A stretch of 49,142 nt of DNA from Coriobacteriia bacterium (lineage in GTDB: Bacteria; Actinomycetota; Coriobacteriia; Anaerosomatales; PALSA-660). Made by a program: the position numbers and the translations under genes. Shown here piece after piece: positions 9,572 to 21,214 of the stretch. The DNA is taken from the NCBI GenBank assembly GCA_025361505.1, contig JANYKZ010000098.1, positions 1 to 49,142 of the forward strand, written 5' to 3'. Each line of letters starts with the position of its first letter. Positions within the stretch are counted from its first letter, which is position 1. Under the pieces are notes generated by a model that searched no databases, was not told the DNA's origin, and worked only from the letters and a program-made list of their open reading frames with translations.

Positions 9572-10341
9572 CCGTCGAGGTCGATCGCCGCGTAGGCGAA
9601 ACCCGCCGACTTGATCGCTGTCGACAGGGCGCGGCGCAGCTCCCACGCGCGGTCCATCTCTCCGGGCTCGACCTCCAGGCGCGCGACGTCGCCGTGCGAA
9701 CGCACGCGGAACTGGCGCAGGCCGAGCGCCCGGACGGCGTCCTCCGCCGCGCCGACGCGGGCGAGTCCGGGCCGGTCGATCTCCGTGCCGTAGGGGAAAC
9801 GCGAGGCGAGGCACGCCATCGACGGCTTGTCCGCCGTGGACAGGCCCAGCTCTCGCGAGATCGACCTGATGTCCACCTTCGTGAATCCGACGTCCTGAAG
9901 CGGGCTGACCACGCCAAGCTCCACCGCGGCGCGGTGTCCCGGACGGTGATCGGACGCGTCGTCGGCGTTGTTGCCGTCGGCGACGAAGGAGAGTCCGCGC
10001 GCCGCAGCCACGCCTGCCAGCAGCCCGAACAGCTCCTGCTTGCAGTAGTAGCAGCGGTCGGTGGGGTTCGCCGCGAAGGTCGGGTCGTTCAACTCCGCCG
10101 TCTCCACCTCGATGAGGTCCAGGCCGAGCTGCGCCGCGGTCTCGCGCGCGGCCACCACTTCGGAGTGAGGGTAGGTCTCGGACACGGCGAGCACGCACAG
10201 CGATCGGTCGCCGAGCGCCTCACGGGCGGCCACGGCGAGCAGGGTCGAGTCGACGCCGCCGGAGAAGGCGACGAGCACGCTTCCCAGCTGCGTCAGACGT
10301 GCGAGCAGTGCGTCGTACTTCCGCTGCGCGGAGAGTTCCAA
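9520..10341 (-). CDS. larE: ATP-dependent sacrificial sulfur transferase LarE-like (PP-loop)
   Basis: VLVAFSGGVDSTLLAVAA PP-loop; DKPSMACLASRFPYGTEI with catalytic-type Cys. Confidence 0.88.
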   Translation of the reverse strand: MELSAQRKYDALLARLTQLGSVLVAFSGGVDSTLLAVAAREALGDRSLCVLAVSETYPHSEVVAARETAAQLGLDLIEVETAELNDPTFAANPTDRCYYCKQELFGLLAGVAAARGLSFVADGNNADDASDHRPGHRAAVELGVVSPLQDVGFTKVDIRSISRELGLSTADKPSMACLASRFPYGTEIDRPGLARVGAAEDAVRALGLRQFRVRSHGDVARLEVEPGEMDRAWELRRALSTAIKSAGFAYAAIDLDGYRTGSLNETLAAADRA

Positions 10342-10368
10342 GGGGTCCTCCTGGTGAAGGCGGGTCGG

Positions 10369-10920
10369 TCAGTAGGTCGGGCGCTCCAGGTCGGGATCCC
10401 AGGCGCACTCGCCGCCGGCCCCCACCCAGCGCGCGGCCGCGTAGAGCAGGTCGCTCGCGCGGTTCATGAAAGCCAGCACGTCGTGGTCGAGGGGATCGAT
10501 GGCGGTCAGCGCGACCGCCTCGCGCTCTGCGCGACGGACGGCCGTGCGGGCGAGATGCAGTCGCGCGGAGGCCTCGTCGCATCCGGGGAGGACGAAGCCC
10601 TCGAACCCTCCGACGCGATTGCTGTAGTGGTCGATCGCCGCCTCGAGCGCCGCGACGTCCGCGGCGTCGACCTGCGGCGCGCCGGGCGCGGCCTTCGGGC
10701 CCAGGGCACAGGCCGCGCAGTTGAACAGTCGCTGCTGGAGGAACTCGAGCGCGGCGTCGAGCCGGCTGTCGAGCACGTGGACCCGCGCGAAGCCGATCGC
10801 ACAGTTGGCTTCGTCGAGGGCTCCGTAGAACGCGACGTGCGGGTCGGACTTCGGGACCCGCTTCCCTCCGACGATCGAGGTCGAACCGTCGTCGCCGGCG
10901 CGCGTGTAGATGTCGGACAT
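10369..10920 (-). CDS. PduO-type cob(I)alamin adenosyltransferase
   Basis: IYTRAGDDGSTSIVGGKRVPKSDPHVAFYGALDEANCAIGFA, NRASDLLYAAARW. Confidence 0.9.
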   Translation of the reverse strand: MSDIYTRAGDDGSTSIVGGKRVPKSDPHVAFYGALDEANCAIGFARVHVLDSRLDAALEFLQQRLFNCAACALGPKAAPGAPQVDAADVAALEAAIDHYSNRVGGFEGFVLPGCDEASARLHLARTAVRRAEREAVALTAIDPLDHDVLAFMNRASDLLYAAARWVGAGGECAWDPDLERPTY

Positions 10921-11000
10921 GGGAGCTCCCGGTCGCAGCGTCGGATCGGTCGGGCGGTACCGCTCACATGGTACCCGCTCGCGGGTCGCCGCGGCCTACG

Positions 11001-13289
11001 CTACACGCGCTCGCGGATCCGCATGGCGAGGTGGCCGAGTGCGCCCGGGTCGGTGACCGGCTCCCCGTCGTCATCGGTGGCGTGGAACACGTCGTTGGCG
11101 ACGCCGCTGCGCGTGACGGCGCGCGCCCAGGTCAGACGAAGGCCGGTGTCGGCGAACGCGCGGGCGATGTCGTAGAGCAGGCCGGGACGGTCGGCCGCCC
11201 GAACACGGACCGCGGTGGCGTAGGCACCCGTGTCCTCCACGTGCACGAGTGTGCGCGTCCGCGTCCGCGGGGGATAGTGCCGCTTGCGCTCAGCGAGGCG
11301 GACCGCGAGGCCGGCGGGATCGGCCAGTCCGGAGCCGAGATGGCGCTCGAAGGCGGCCCAGGTGGAGGGGTCCACGGCCGCGAGCGTGTCCGGGCGGACG
11401 ACGAACACGTCGAGTGCGATGCCGTCCTGCGCGTCCCACGCGTCAGCGCCGTGGATGTCGAGGCCCGACAGGCACAGGGCGCCGCACAGCGTCGCGAACA
11501 ACCCCGGCCGGTCGTGGGCCGCCACGCTCGCGCGCCACGTGCCCGCCGTGGGGCCGGTCGTCACGGACAGGGAGAACGCGTCCGGATGGCCGCTCCCCAC
11601 GACCTCGGCGATGAGCGCCGCGTGTCTTGCCACATCGTGGGGCGCGGTCGCCGAAAGGTAGCGCAGCGACGCCCGGCTGACGAAGGCGCCTTCGGCATCG
11701 GCCCCTCGCTCGACCAGGAGCGCCAGCGCCGAGAGCCGTGTGGCCTCGGCCCGCTCGATCGTGCCGGCGCTCGCGGAGGAATCGGACAGCGCCGCCTTGA
11801 TCCGATCACAGAGCTCGCCGATCAGCGCGGTGTGCCAGGAGTTCCAGGCCCCCGGACCGGTGGCGAGCGCGTCGGCAGCGGTGAGCACGAAGAGCGCGTC
11901 CACGAGGTCGGGGCGGGGCACGAGCGACGCGGCGCGGACGATCACGTCCTCCACGTGGATGTCGAGACCCGCGGCCGTCTCGGCCAGCAGGAGGTGCTCC
12001 CGCACGAGCAGCGCCGCGTCCTCGACCTGCTCCGCCGACAGGCCGAACCGCGCTCCGAGGGTCCGGACCGCCGACTCGCCGCGTACCGCATGTCCCGGTC
12101 CACGCTGGGTCTTGCCGACGTCGTGCAGGAAGGCAGCCGTCAACAGGGGTCGGCGGTCGCCCGCGCCCTCGAGCGCATGAGCGACTTCGGGGCGGTCGCC
12201 GGCGCCGGCCACCGAGGTGGCGCACCGGAGGCAGTGCGCGCCGACCGTGAAGGCGTGCGACAGCGCGGGCCGCCGCACGTGCATCAGCTCACCGAACGCG
12301 GGTGCCAGGTCGTCGAGCAGTCCCGCCCATGCGGCTTCCTCCAGCGCGGGCAGGGCCTCGTCCCCTCGGTCGAGCAGGGTGAAGAGAGCCCCGCCATCCA
12401 CGGCCGCAAGCGCTCCTGACCGCGGGTCGACGGGGGTCGGGCGTCCCGAGATCCTGCCACGCACGCGCTGGATCACGTGATGGACGTCGGCCATCGCCGC
12501 CTGCAGCGCCTCTGCGTCGATCCCCGATTCGACCGCCTCCTCGACCGTGAGGATGCCTGAAGCGCGCGGCGCCGCGCGGTGGACGATCCAGCGGCCCCCG
12601 TCCAACAGGCCGGCGGCCCGGTCGAGTGCGGCGGCCTCGGGCGCATCGACGAGGTTCAGCGCGCTCAGGGCTGCGGGCGTCGCCTGCGGCGCTCCGGTCA
12701 GCACCGCGGCGAGCCACGTGAGCTCGTCCAGGTCGCGGCGGCCGCCGGCCCCGTTCTTGAGGTCGGGCTCGAGCAGGTAGGGCGATCCAGGACGTTCGCG
12801 CGCCGTGAGTTCGGGCACGATCCTGCGGGAGCGCTTGCGGGCTCCGGCGGCCGCCCCGGTGAGGACGCGAGCGCCGAGCGCCGCGTCGCCGCAGAGCACG
12901 CGTCCGGTCAGCGTCGCCGTCAGCGTCTCCAGATCGTCGCGGACCGCGCGCTCGTGGTCGCGGCGCGAGCGCACCTGGTGGCCGACCGACAGCCCGGCGT
13001 CCCACAACGGGTAGAGCACCCCGGTGAGCGCCGGCCGCAGCTCGCTCGCGGGAGCGTCCGTGACCACGAGCAGGTCGAGGTCGGAGTGGGGGAGGAGCCG
13101 GTGCGCACCCCAGCCCCCGAGTGCGAGCACGGACCACGGCGAGCGGAGCTGCGACAGGGCCGTCTCCGCGAGTGCGGAGACGGCCCTGTCGGTCAGATCG
13201 CTCAGAGCGCGGGCGGCGTCGCTCCCGGGCGTCGCGGAGGCGATCAGTTCCGCCCTGTGCGCGAGGAAGCCCGCGACGTCGGCGCCCAT
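11001..13289 (-). CDS. glnD: [Protein-PII] nucleotidyltransferase
   Basis: GGWGAHRLLPHSDLDLLVV nucleotidyltransferase motif, HD motif (FLHDVGKTQRG), two C-terminal ACT-like regions; downstream of glnK. Confidence 0.92.
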   Translation of the reverse strand: MGADVAGFLAHRAELIASATPGSDAARALSDLTDRAVSALAETALSQLRSPWSVLALGGWGAHRLLPHSDLDLLVVTDAPASELRPALTGVLYPLWDAGLSVGHQVRSRRDHERAVRDDLETLTATLTGRVLCGDAALGARVLTGAAAGARKRSRRIVPELTARERPGSPYLLEPDLKNGAGGRRDLDELTWLAAVLTGAPQATPAALSALNLVDAPEAAALDRAAGLLDGGRWIVHRAAPRASGILTVEEAVESGIDAEALQAAMADVHHVIQRVRGRISGRPTPVDPRSGALAAVDGGALFTLLDRGDEALPALEEAAWAGLLDDLAPAFGELMHVRRPALSHAFTVGAHCLRCATSVAGAGDRPEVAHALEGAGDRRPLLTAAFLHDVGKTQRGPGHAVRGESAVRTLGARFGLSAEQVEDAALLVREHLLLAETAAGLDIHVEDVIVRAASLVPRPDLVDALFVLTAADALATGPGAWNSWHTALIGELCDRIKAALSDSSASAGTIERAEATRLSALALLVERGADAEGAFVSRASLRYLSATAPHDVARHAALIAEVVGSGHPDAFSLSVTTGPTAGTWRASVAAHDRPGLFATLCGALCLSGLDIHGADAWDAQDGIALDVFVVRPDTLAAVDPSTWAAFERHLGSGLADPAGLAVRLAERKRHYPPRTRTRTLVHVEDTGAYATAVRVRAADRPGLLYDIARAFADTGLRLTWARAVTRSGVANDVFHATDDDGEPVTDPGALGHLAMRIRERV
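13152..13191. repeat. 18-bp perfect inverted repeat (4-nt loop) inside glnD
   Basis: CGACAGGGCCGTCTCCGC-GAGT-GCGGAGACGGCCCTGTCG. Confidence 0.95.
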
Positions 13290-13294
13290 GGAGG

Positions 13295-13660
<366 letters not shown>

Positions 13661-14890
13661 CTAGAACTCGTACCCGGTTTCCGCGTGCTCCGCGACATCC
13701 AGACCCGTCGCTTCGGACTCTTCGTCAACACGCAGGCCGATCGTAAGGTCGATACATTTCAGGATGATGACGGATGCGATAAGAGAGAACGCTATCGTCG
13801 CGCCGACGCCCACGAGCTGCTTTCCCACGAGCGCGAGCCCGCCTCCGAAGAGCAGTCCGTTCGCGCCCGCCGGGTTGACCGCAAGGCTTGCGAAGACGCC
13901 GGTGAGGATCGCGCCGGTCGCGCCGCCCACGCCGTGGACGCCGACGACATCCAGCGCGTCGTCGAAGCCGAACCGTGACTTGAGGCGCAATCCGAAGTAG
14001 CACAGGCATCCGGTGACGGCGCCGATGGCGAGCGCGGGCATGGGTCCGACGAAGCCCGCGGCGGGCGTGATGCCCACCAGGCCCGCGACCGCTCCCGAGG
14101 CCGCTCCGAGAACGGTGGGCTTGCGTCCGGTCAGGACCTCCGTCGCGGTCCAGGCGAGCATCCCGGCGGCGGCCGAGAGGTTGGTCGCCAGGAACGCGGA
14201 GCCCGCGAGCTGGCCGGAGCCGAGGGCCGAGCCCGCGTTGAACCCGAACCATCCGAACCACAGGATGCCGGCGCCGAGCACCGACATCGGGACGTTGTGC
14301 GGCCGCAGCTCCTCGGTGCCGTAGCCCTTGCGCTTGCCGAGCATCAGGGCCGCCGCCAGGGCCGCGGCCGCCGAGGCCACGTGGACGACGGTGCCGCCCG
14401 CGAAGTCGAGCGCGCCGAGCCTCTGGAGCCAACCGCCGCCCCAGACCCAGTGGGCCAGGGGGCTGTAGACGAGCAGCGACCACAGGACGGCGAAGGCGAC
14501 GAATGCCTTGAACCGCATGCGTTCGGCGACGGCGCCCGAGATCAGGCCGACCGTGATGATCGCGAACATGCCCTGGTACATGGCGAAGACGCTCGTCGGG
14601 ATCGCCGAGGATCCGGTGCCCGTCACGGAGCCGAGGACCCCTCCCAGCCCGAGGTGGGAGAGCCCGCCGATCAGACCCGCGTGGTCGCCGCCGAAGGCCA
14701 GCGTGTAGCCGATCACCGCCCAGATCACCGAGACCAGACCCATCGCGAACAGGGAATGCATGGTGGACGACAGCACGTTCTTGCTGCGCACCATGCCCGC
14801 GTAGAAGAGAGCGAGCCCCGGAGTCATGAACAGCACCAACGCTGTCGAGACGAGCATCCAGGCGGTGGAACCGGTGTCGACTGCCGGCAT
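13661..14890 (-). CDS. amt: Ammonium transporter
   Basis: [38 protein letters not shown] ... [26 protein letters not shown] ... [13 protein letters not shown]. Confidence 0.96.
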   Translation of the reverse strand: MPAVDTGSTAWMLVSTALVLFMTPGLALFYAGMVRSKNVLSSTMHSLFAMGLVSVIWAVIGYTLAFGGDHAGLIGGLSHLGLGGVLGSVTGTGSSAIPTSVFAMYQGMFAIITVGLISGAVAERMRFKAFVAFAVLWSLLVYSPLAHWVWGGGWLQRLGALDFAGGTVVHVASAAAALAAALMLGKRKGYGTEELRPHNVPMSVLGAGILWFGWFGFNAGSALGSGQLAGSAFLATNLSAAAGMLAWTATEVLTGRKPTVLGAASGAVAGLVGITPAAGFVGPMPALAIGAVTGCLCYFGLRLKSRFGFDDALDVVGVHGVGGATGAILTGVFASLAVNPAGANGLLFGGGLALVGKQLVGVGATIAFSLIASVIILKCIDLTIGLRVDEESEATGLDVAEHAETGYEF

Positions 14891-15050
14891 CGGACGGCCT
14901 CCTTCTCGGGGAACGGCGGGGCGGCCACGCGCAGGGCCACCCGCGGACACCGTACTGGTCCTATGTTTCGCCGGCGTTTCGGGGCGGTGAAGCGGCCGCG
15001 AGCGCCCGAGACACGGAGGAAACGAACGCCGTTGGTGTACAGTGAAGATA

Positions 15051-15064
15051 CGAACAGGTGTTCG
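15051..15064. promoter_or_regulatory. LexA (SOS) box upstream of uvrA
   Basis: CGAACAGGTGTTCG matches the Gram-positive LexA consensus CGAAC-N4-GTTCG; 75 nt upstream of the uvrA start. Confidence 0.85.
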
Positions 15065-15139
15065 ATTGCCGTCCTGCGTACAATGAAGGTTCGTCAGAAA
15101 CCGCTCCTGGAAACGCTTCACACGGAAGGAACCGGAACC

Positions 15140-18028
<2,889 letters not shown>

Positions 18029-18185
18029 CGCGAGGTCGCGATTCCGGGCGGATCCCGCCGAGCGCGGTTCCTTGGCATGCAATTCGCGTATCGCACGTGG
18101 GGCACCGTTGGGGGGCTGAGGAAACCGCTCAGCGACGCAGCGCCGCCGTTGGCGGATCCCCACACCCGACCAGGTCCGATGCGCG

Positions 18186-18227
18186 TTGACACCCCGCGAT
18201 GCGGGTTCATACTCGGAAACGTTTTCC
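18186..18227 (+). promoter_or_regulatory. Putative promoter (TTGACA-16-CATACT) with a LacI-type operator-like palindrome GGAAACGTTTTCC
   Basis: TTGACA 18186-18191; CATACT 18208-18213; CCCGC-GAT-GCGGG within the spacer; GGAAA-CGT-TTTCC at 18215-18227. Confidence 0.45.
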
Positions 18228-18284
18228 AAGGCGGGCCGGACAAATCCCCGGCAGGACCGGTCCGCACTGAGCTCCTGGAGACAC

Positions 18285-19385
18285 ATGGATCCGGTCCGGA
18301 CCGGCGAGGTCGCCTCGCCGTCAAGCGCTCCCGCCCTTTCGCCCGATCATGATCCCGCCCGTTCAGCCAAGATCGACACCTGGCTGTCCGTCGGCGTGTG
18401 GACCGTGGGTGTGTCCCTCGTCCTTCTCGCGGCGTTCTTCGCCTGGAGCGTCTACGCTCAGGGGCAGTCCGCGCGGCTGTCGTCCCCCGCGCTCCAGGTC
18501 GTCGACGCGCTCCAGAAGCAGGTGAACGCGAGCCCCAAGGACGCGACGCTCCACTCGCGGCTGGCTGAAGCGCTCGCGGCGGCGGGTATGCTCGATGAGG
18601 CCAAGGGCGAGCTCGCGTCCGCACTCCGGCTCGACCCCAACTACATCGGCGCCTTCGAGAACCTCGCGACCATCGAGCTGATCCAGAAGGACTACAAGGA
18701 CTCGGCGCTCCACTGGCAGCGGGTCATCGACCTCACCGGTGCGAGCGACATGCCCGAGGTCAACCAGCGGCGCGAGGTGGCGTTCTTCAACATGGGGCAG
18801 ATCGCCCTGATACAGAAGGACTACGTCGCCGCGGCCGGCTACTTCAACGCAGCCATCCGGATCAAGAAGGACGCATCCGACACCTACCTCCGACTCGCCC
18901 AGACCTACATCGGTCTGGACCAGAAGGACTCCGCGATGGAGCAGCTGAACATCGCGCTCGCGTTCGATCCGCGGTTCCCCGAGGCGCACTTCGAACGCGG
19001 CAGGTTGTACCTGGCCGCCGGCGACAAGGTGAGCGCGGCGTGGGACTTCCGGGCGGCCCTCGACGGCGCTCCCGACAACCCCGAGGCGCAGGCGGCGCTG
19101 GATTCCCTGGGCGCGTTCGAGACCTGGTACGGGCAGGCCGTCGCGGCCTCGACCGCCTCGGACGAGGCGTCCGCCGCCGTCGACGCCGTGCGGATCGCGC
19201 GCTCCATCCGGCCGGACAGCTTCGACGCCGCCATGCTCAACGGTCAGCTCCTCGAGCGCGCGGGCGACTCCGCCGGCGCGGTCGACGCGTACACCGTCGC
19301 CGCGAAGATCAAGCCGGGTGACCAGACCGCCGCCGCCGCGCTCAAGCGCGCGCAAGCAGCGGCCGACAAGAAGGCGGCCAAGTGA
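18285..19385 (+). CDS. Membrane-anchored TPR protein
   Basis: N-terminal TM (WLSVGVWTVGVSLVLLAAFFAWSV) followed by TPR-type helical repeats; ATG 18285 with GGAG. Confidence 0.88.
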   Translation: MDPVRTGEVASPSSAPALSPDHDPARSAKIDTWLSVGVWTVGVSLVLLAAFFAWSVYAQGQSARLSSPALQVVDALQKQVNASPKDATLHSRLAEALAAAGMLDEAKGELASALRLDPNYIGAFENLATIELIQKDYKDSALHWQRVIDLTGASDMPEVNQRREVAFFNMGQIALIQKDYVAAAGYFNAAIRIKKDASDTYLRLAQTYIGLDQKDSAMEQLNIALAFDPRFPEAHFERGRLYLAAGDKVSAAWDFRAALDGAPDNPEAQAALDSLGAFETWYGQAVAASTASDEASAAVDAVRIARSIRPDSFDAAMLNGQLLERAGDSAGAVDAYTVAAKIKPGDQTAAAALKRAQAAADKKAAK

Positions 19386-20866
19386 AGAGACGTCAGAGGC
19401 GGAAGGCCGCGCTGCTCGCAGTCCTTGCGATCGCGCTCGTGCTGCTGGGGCTGTGGTACTGGAACTTCAGGGCCACGAAGAGCATCCGCATCGACATGAG
19501 GGCCCTGCCGCAGGACACGGTGACCGCGCCGACCTATCTGTTCTCCTTCGCGGGTACCGCCGCGAACCACCTCCAGTCGCCGGTGGGCGTCCTGGCCGAC
19601 TCGGGCCAGGTCTTCGTCAGCGATGCGCAGGCGGGTCTCATCTTCGTGTTCAAGCAGGACGGGGCGTTCGTCCGCACCTTCGGAGCGGGCCACCTCACCG
19701 ATCCGCTCTACATCGCCAAGAACCCCAAGAGCGGGCTGCTCTACGTCGCGGATCGCCGCGAGCGGGCGGTCGTCATGTTCAAGGAGTCGGGCGAGTTCGT
19801 CGGCGTGTTCGATCCCAAGCTCCCGAAGTCGGAGCTTCCGAAGTTCGACACCCACGGCGATCAGTGGGTCCCGATCGCTCTGGGGTTCGCCCCCGACGGG
19901 AGCCTGTACGTCGCGGAGATCCTGAACGGTCAGCGCATCCTGACGTTCGCGCCTGACGGATCGTTCGTGCGATCGTTCGGCAGCGCCGGGGTCGCGAACA
20001 CGGTCACCGACCTTCCCGGCCAGTTCCAGTTCCCGAACTCGATCAAGGTCCACAACGACGAGCTGTGGGTCGTGGACAGCAACAATCGGCGCATCCAGGT
20101 GTTCGGACTCGACGGCACGTTCAAACGCTTCGTCGCCGTCTCGGGTCTGCCGCGCGGGTTGGCCTTCGTCAACCCCCCGACGAACTCCGCATCGGGGACC
20201 GTCGACGCCTTCGCGATCGTCGACGTCCTCTCCTCCGACGTCAGCATCTTCACGGTGGGCGGCACGACGCCGGCCACGTTCGGAGAGCGTGGCGTGGCCG
20301 AGGGCCAGTTCAATCTGCCCAACGACGTCTCGGTGGGGGACAGGTCGGTCCTGTTCGTGACCGACAACAAGAACGTCCGCGTCCAGGCGTGGGGGTGGAC
20401 GGTGAACGTCAGTCCGCTACCGCACATCCTGCCGCAGCAGCCGGCGTGGTTGCTGTTCCTGCTCCCGCTGCTCCTCCTGCCGCTCTTCTTCCGCACGAAG
20501 AAGTTCTACGCGACGTACGACTTCGTCGAGGCGATGCTCGACGCGGGCGTGGTCTCGCGCATGAAGGGCAAGCGGCGCACCTGGTTCGTCTCCGAGGAGG
20601 ACTACGAACGCCTGCGGGAACGCTCAGAGGGCGACATCATGCTCTCCGAACTGCTCGAAGCGACCGAGCACTCTCCCGAGGACGCGCGCGCCCTCAAGGA
20701 GCGCCTCGACATCGAGCAGGACCAGTCGGTCGTCCTCGCGGCTGCACAGCGCGTGAAGTACCTGTGCACCGAGAGCCCGGAGCTCCGCCGACTGGCGAAG
20801 ATCCTGGAGATCGACGTCCTCAATTCGACCGAGTTTCTCGAGCACTTCCCGCTGAAGAAGAAATAG
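19382..20866 (+). CDS. NHL-repeat (six-bladed beta-propeller) membrane protein
   Basis: Repeated blades (LQSPVGVLADSGQVFVSDAQAGLIFVF; PIALGFAPDGSLYVAEILNGQRILTFAPDGSFVRSFG; FNLPNDVSVGDRSVLFVTDN) flanked by two TM segments; GTGA overlap with the TPR gene. Confidence 0.88.
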   Translation: MKRRQRRKAALLAVLAIALVLLGLWYWNFRATKSIRIDMRALPQDTVTAPTYLFSFAGTAANHLQSPVGVLADSGQVFVSDAQAGLIFVFKQDGAFVRTFGAGHLTDPLYIAKNPKSGLLYVADRRERAVVMFKESGEFVGVFDPKLPKSELPKFDTHGDQWVPIALGFAPDGSLYVAEILNGQRILTFAPDGSFVRSFGSAGVANTVTDLPGQFQFPNSIKVHNDELWVVDSNNRRIQVFGLDGTFKRFVAVSGLPRGLAFVNPPTNSASGTVDAFAIVDVLSSDVSIFTVGGTTPATFGERGVAEGQFNLPNDVSVGDRSVLFVTDNKNVRVQAWGWTVNVSPLPHILPQQPAWLLFLLPLLLLPLFFRTKKFYATYDFVEAMLDAGVVSRMKGKRRTWFVSEEDYERLRERSEGDIMLSELLEATEHSPEDARALKERLDIEQDQSVVLAAAQRVKYLCTESPELRRLAKILEIDVLNSTEFLEHFPLKKK

Positions 20867-21086
20867 AAGGGGCGTTCGTGTGATGCGGGCATGGATATTG
20901 CATGTGCGCAATGTGAGGGAGTTCTTATCTAGGCAGGGATCGCACTAGGCGTCACGACCACCTTGATCCTTACCACCAACCGAATATTCTCCGCGGGCCC
21001 GAGCCGGCACTCGTGACCTGTGCGGAGTGAGAAGTGACAGGCCCTTCGTGGCGCAGTCGCTCCGCTCCGTGCATCTCGTTTCACGC

Positions 21087-21143
21087 AAGCGCCATCTCCA
21101 CCCGCTGTCCAGGGAACCCTGACACGCAAAGGAGGTGGCGCTT
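21087..21143 (+). promoter_or_regulatory. Predicted structured leader upstream of the hydrogenase operon
   Basis: AAGCGCCATCTCC ... GGAGGTGGCGCTT 13-bp stem (one G-U) enclosing a small CAGG-GAAC-CCTG hairpin; about 70 nt before the ATG. Confidence 0.4.
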
Positions 21144-21214
21144 CCCGTTTCTATCCCTGGTTTGAACATTTTGATGCAGTTTCTAGGGAGAGTGCAGAGG
21201 GAGGTTGGAAAAGC

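Noticed and set aside
10956-10975. GGTACC-gctcacat-GGTACC repeat upstream of the PduO-type gene as a cobalamin riboswitch
   Set aside because: No B12-box or other cobalamin riboswitch signature in the surrounding 80 nt; probably only a short palindrome.
7819-11175. 1118-aa plus-strand ORF
   Set aside because: Arg/Gly/Ala-rich translation spanning several real genes in other frames; a high-GC artefact.
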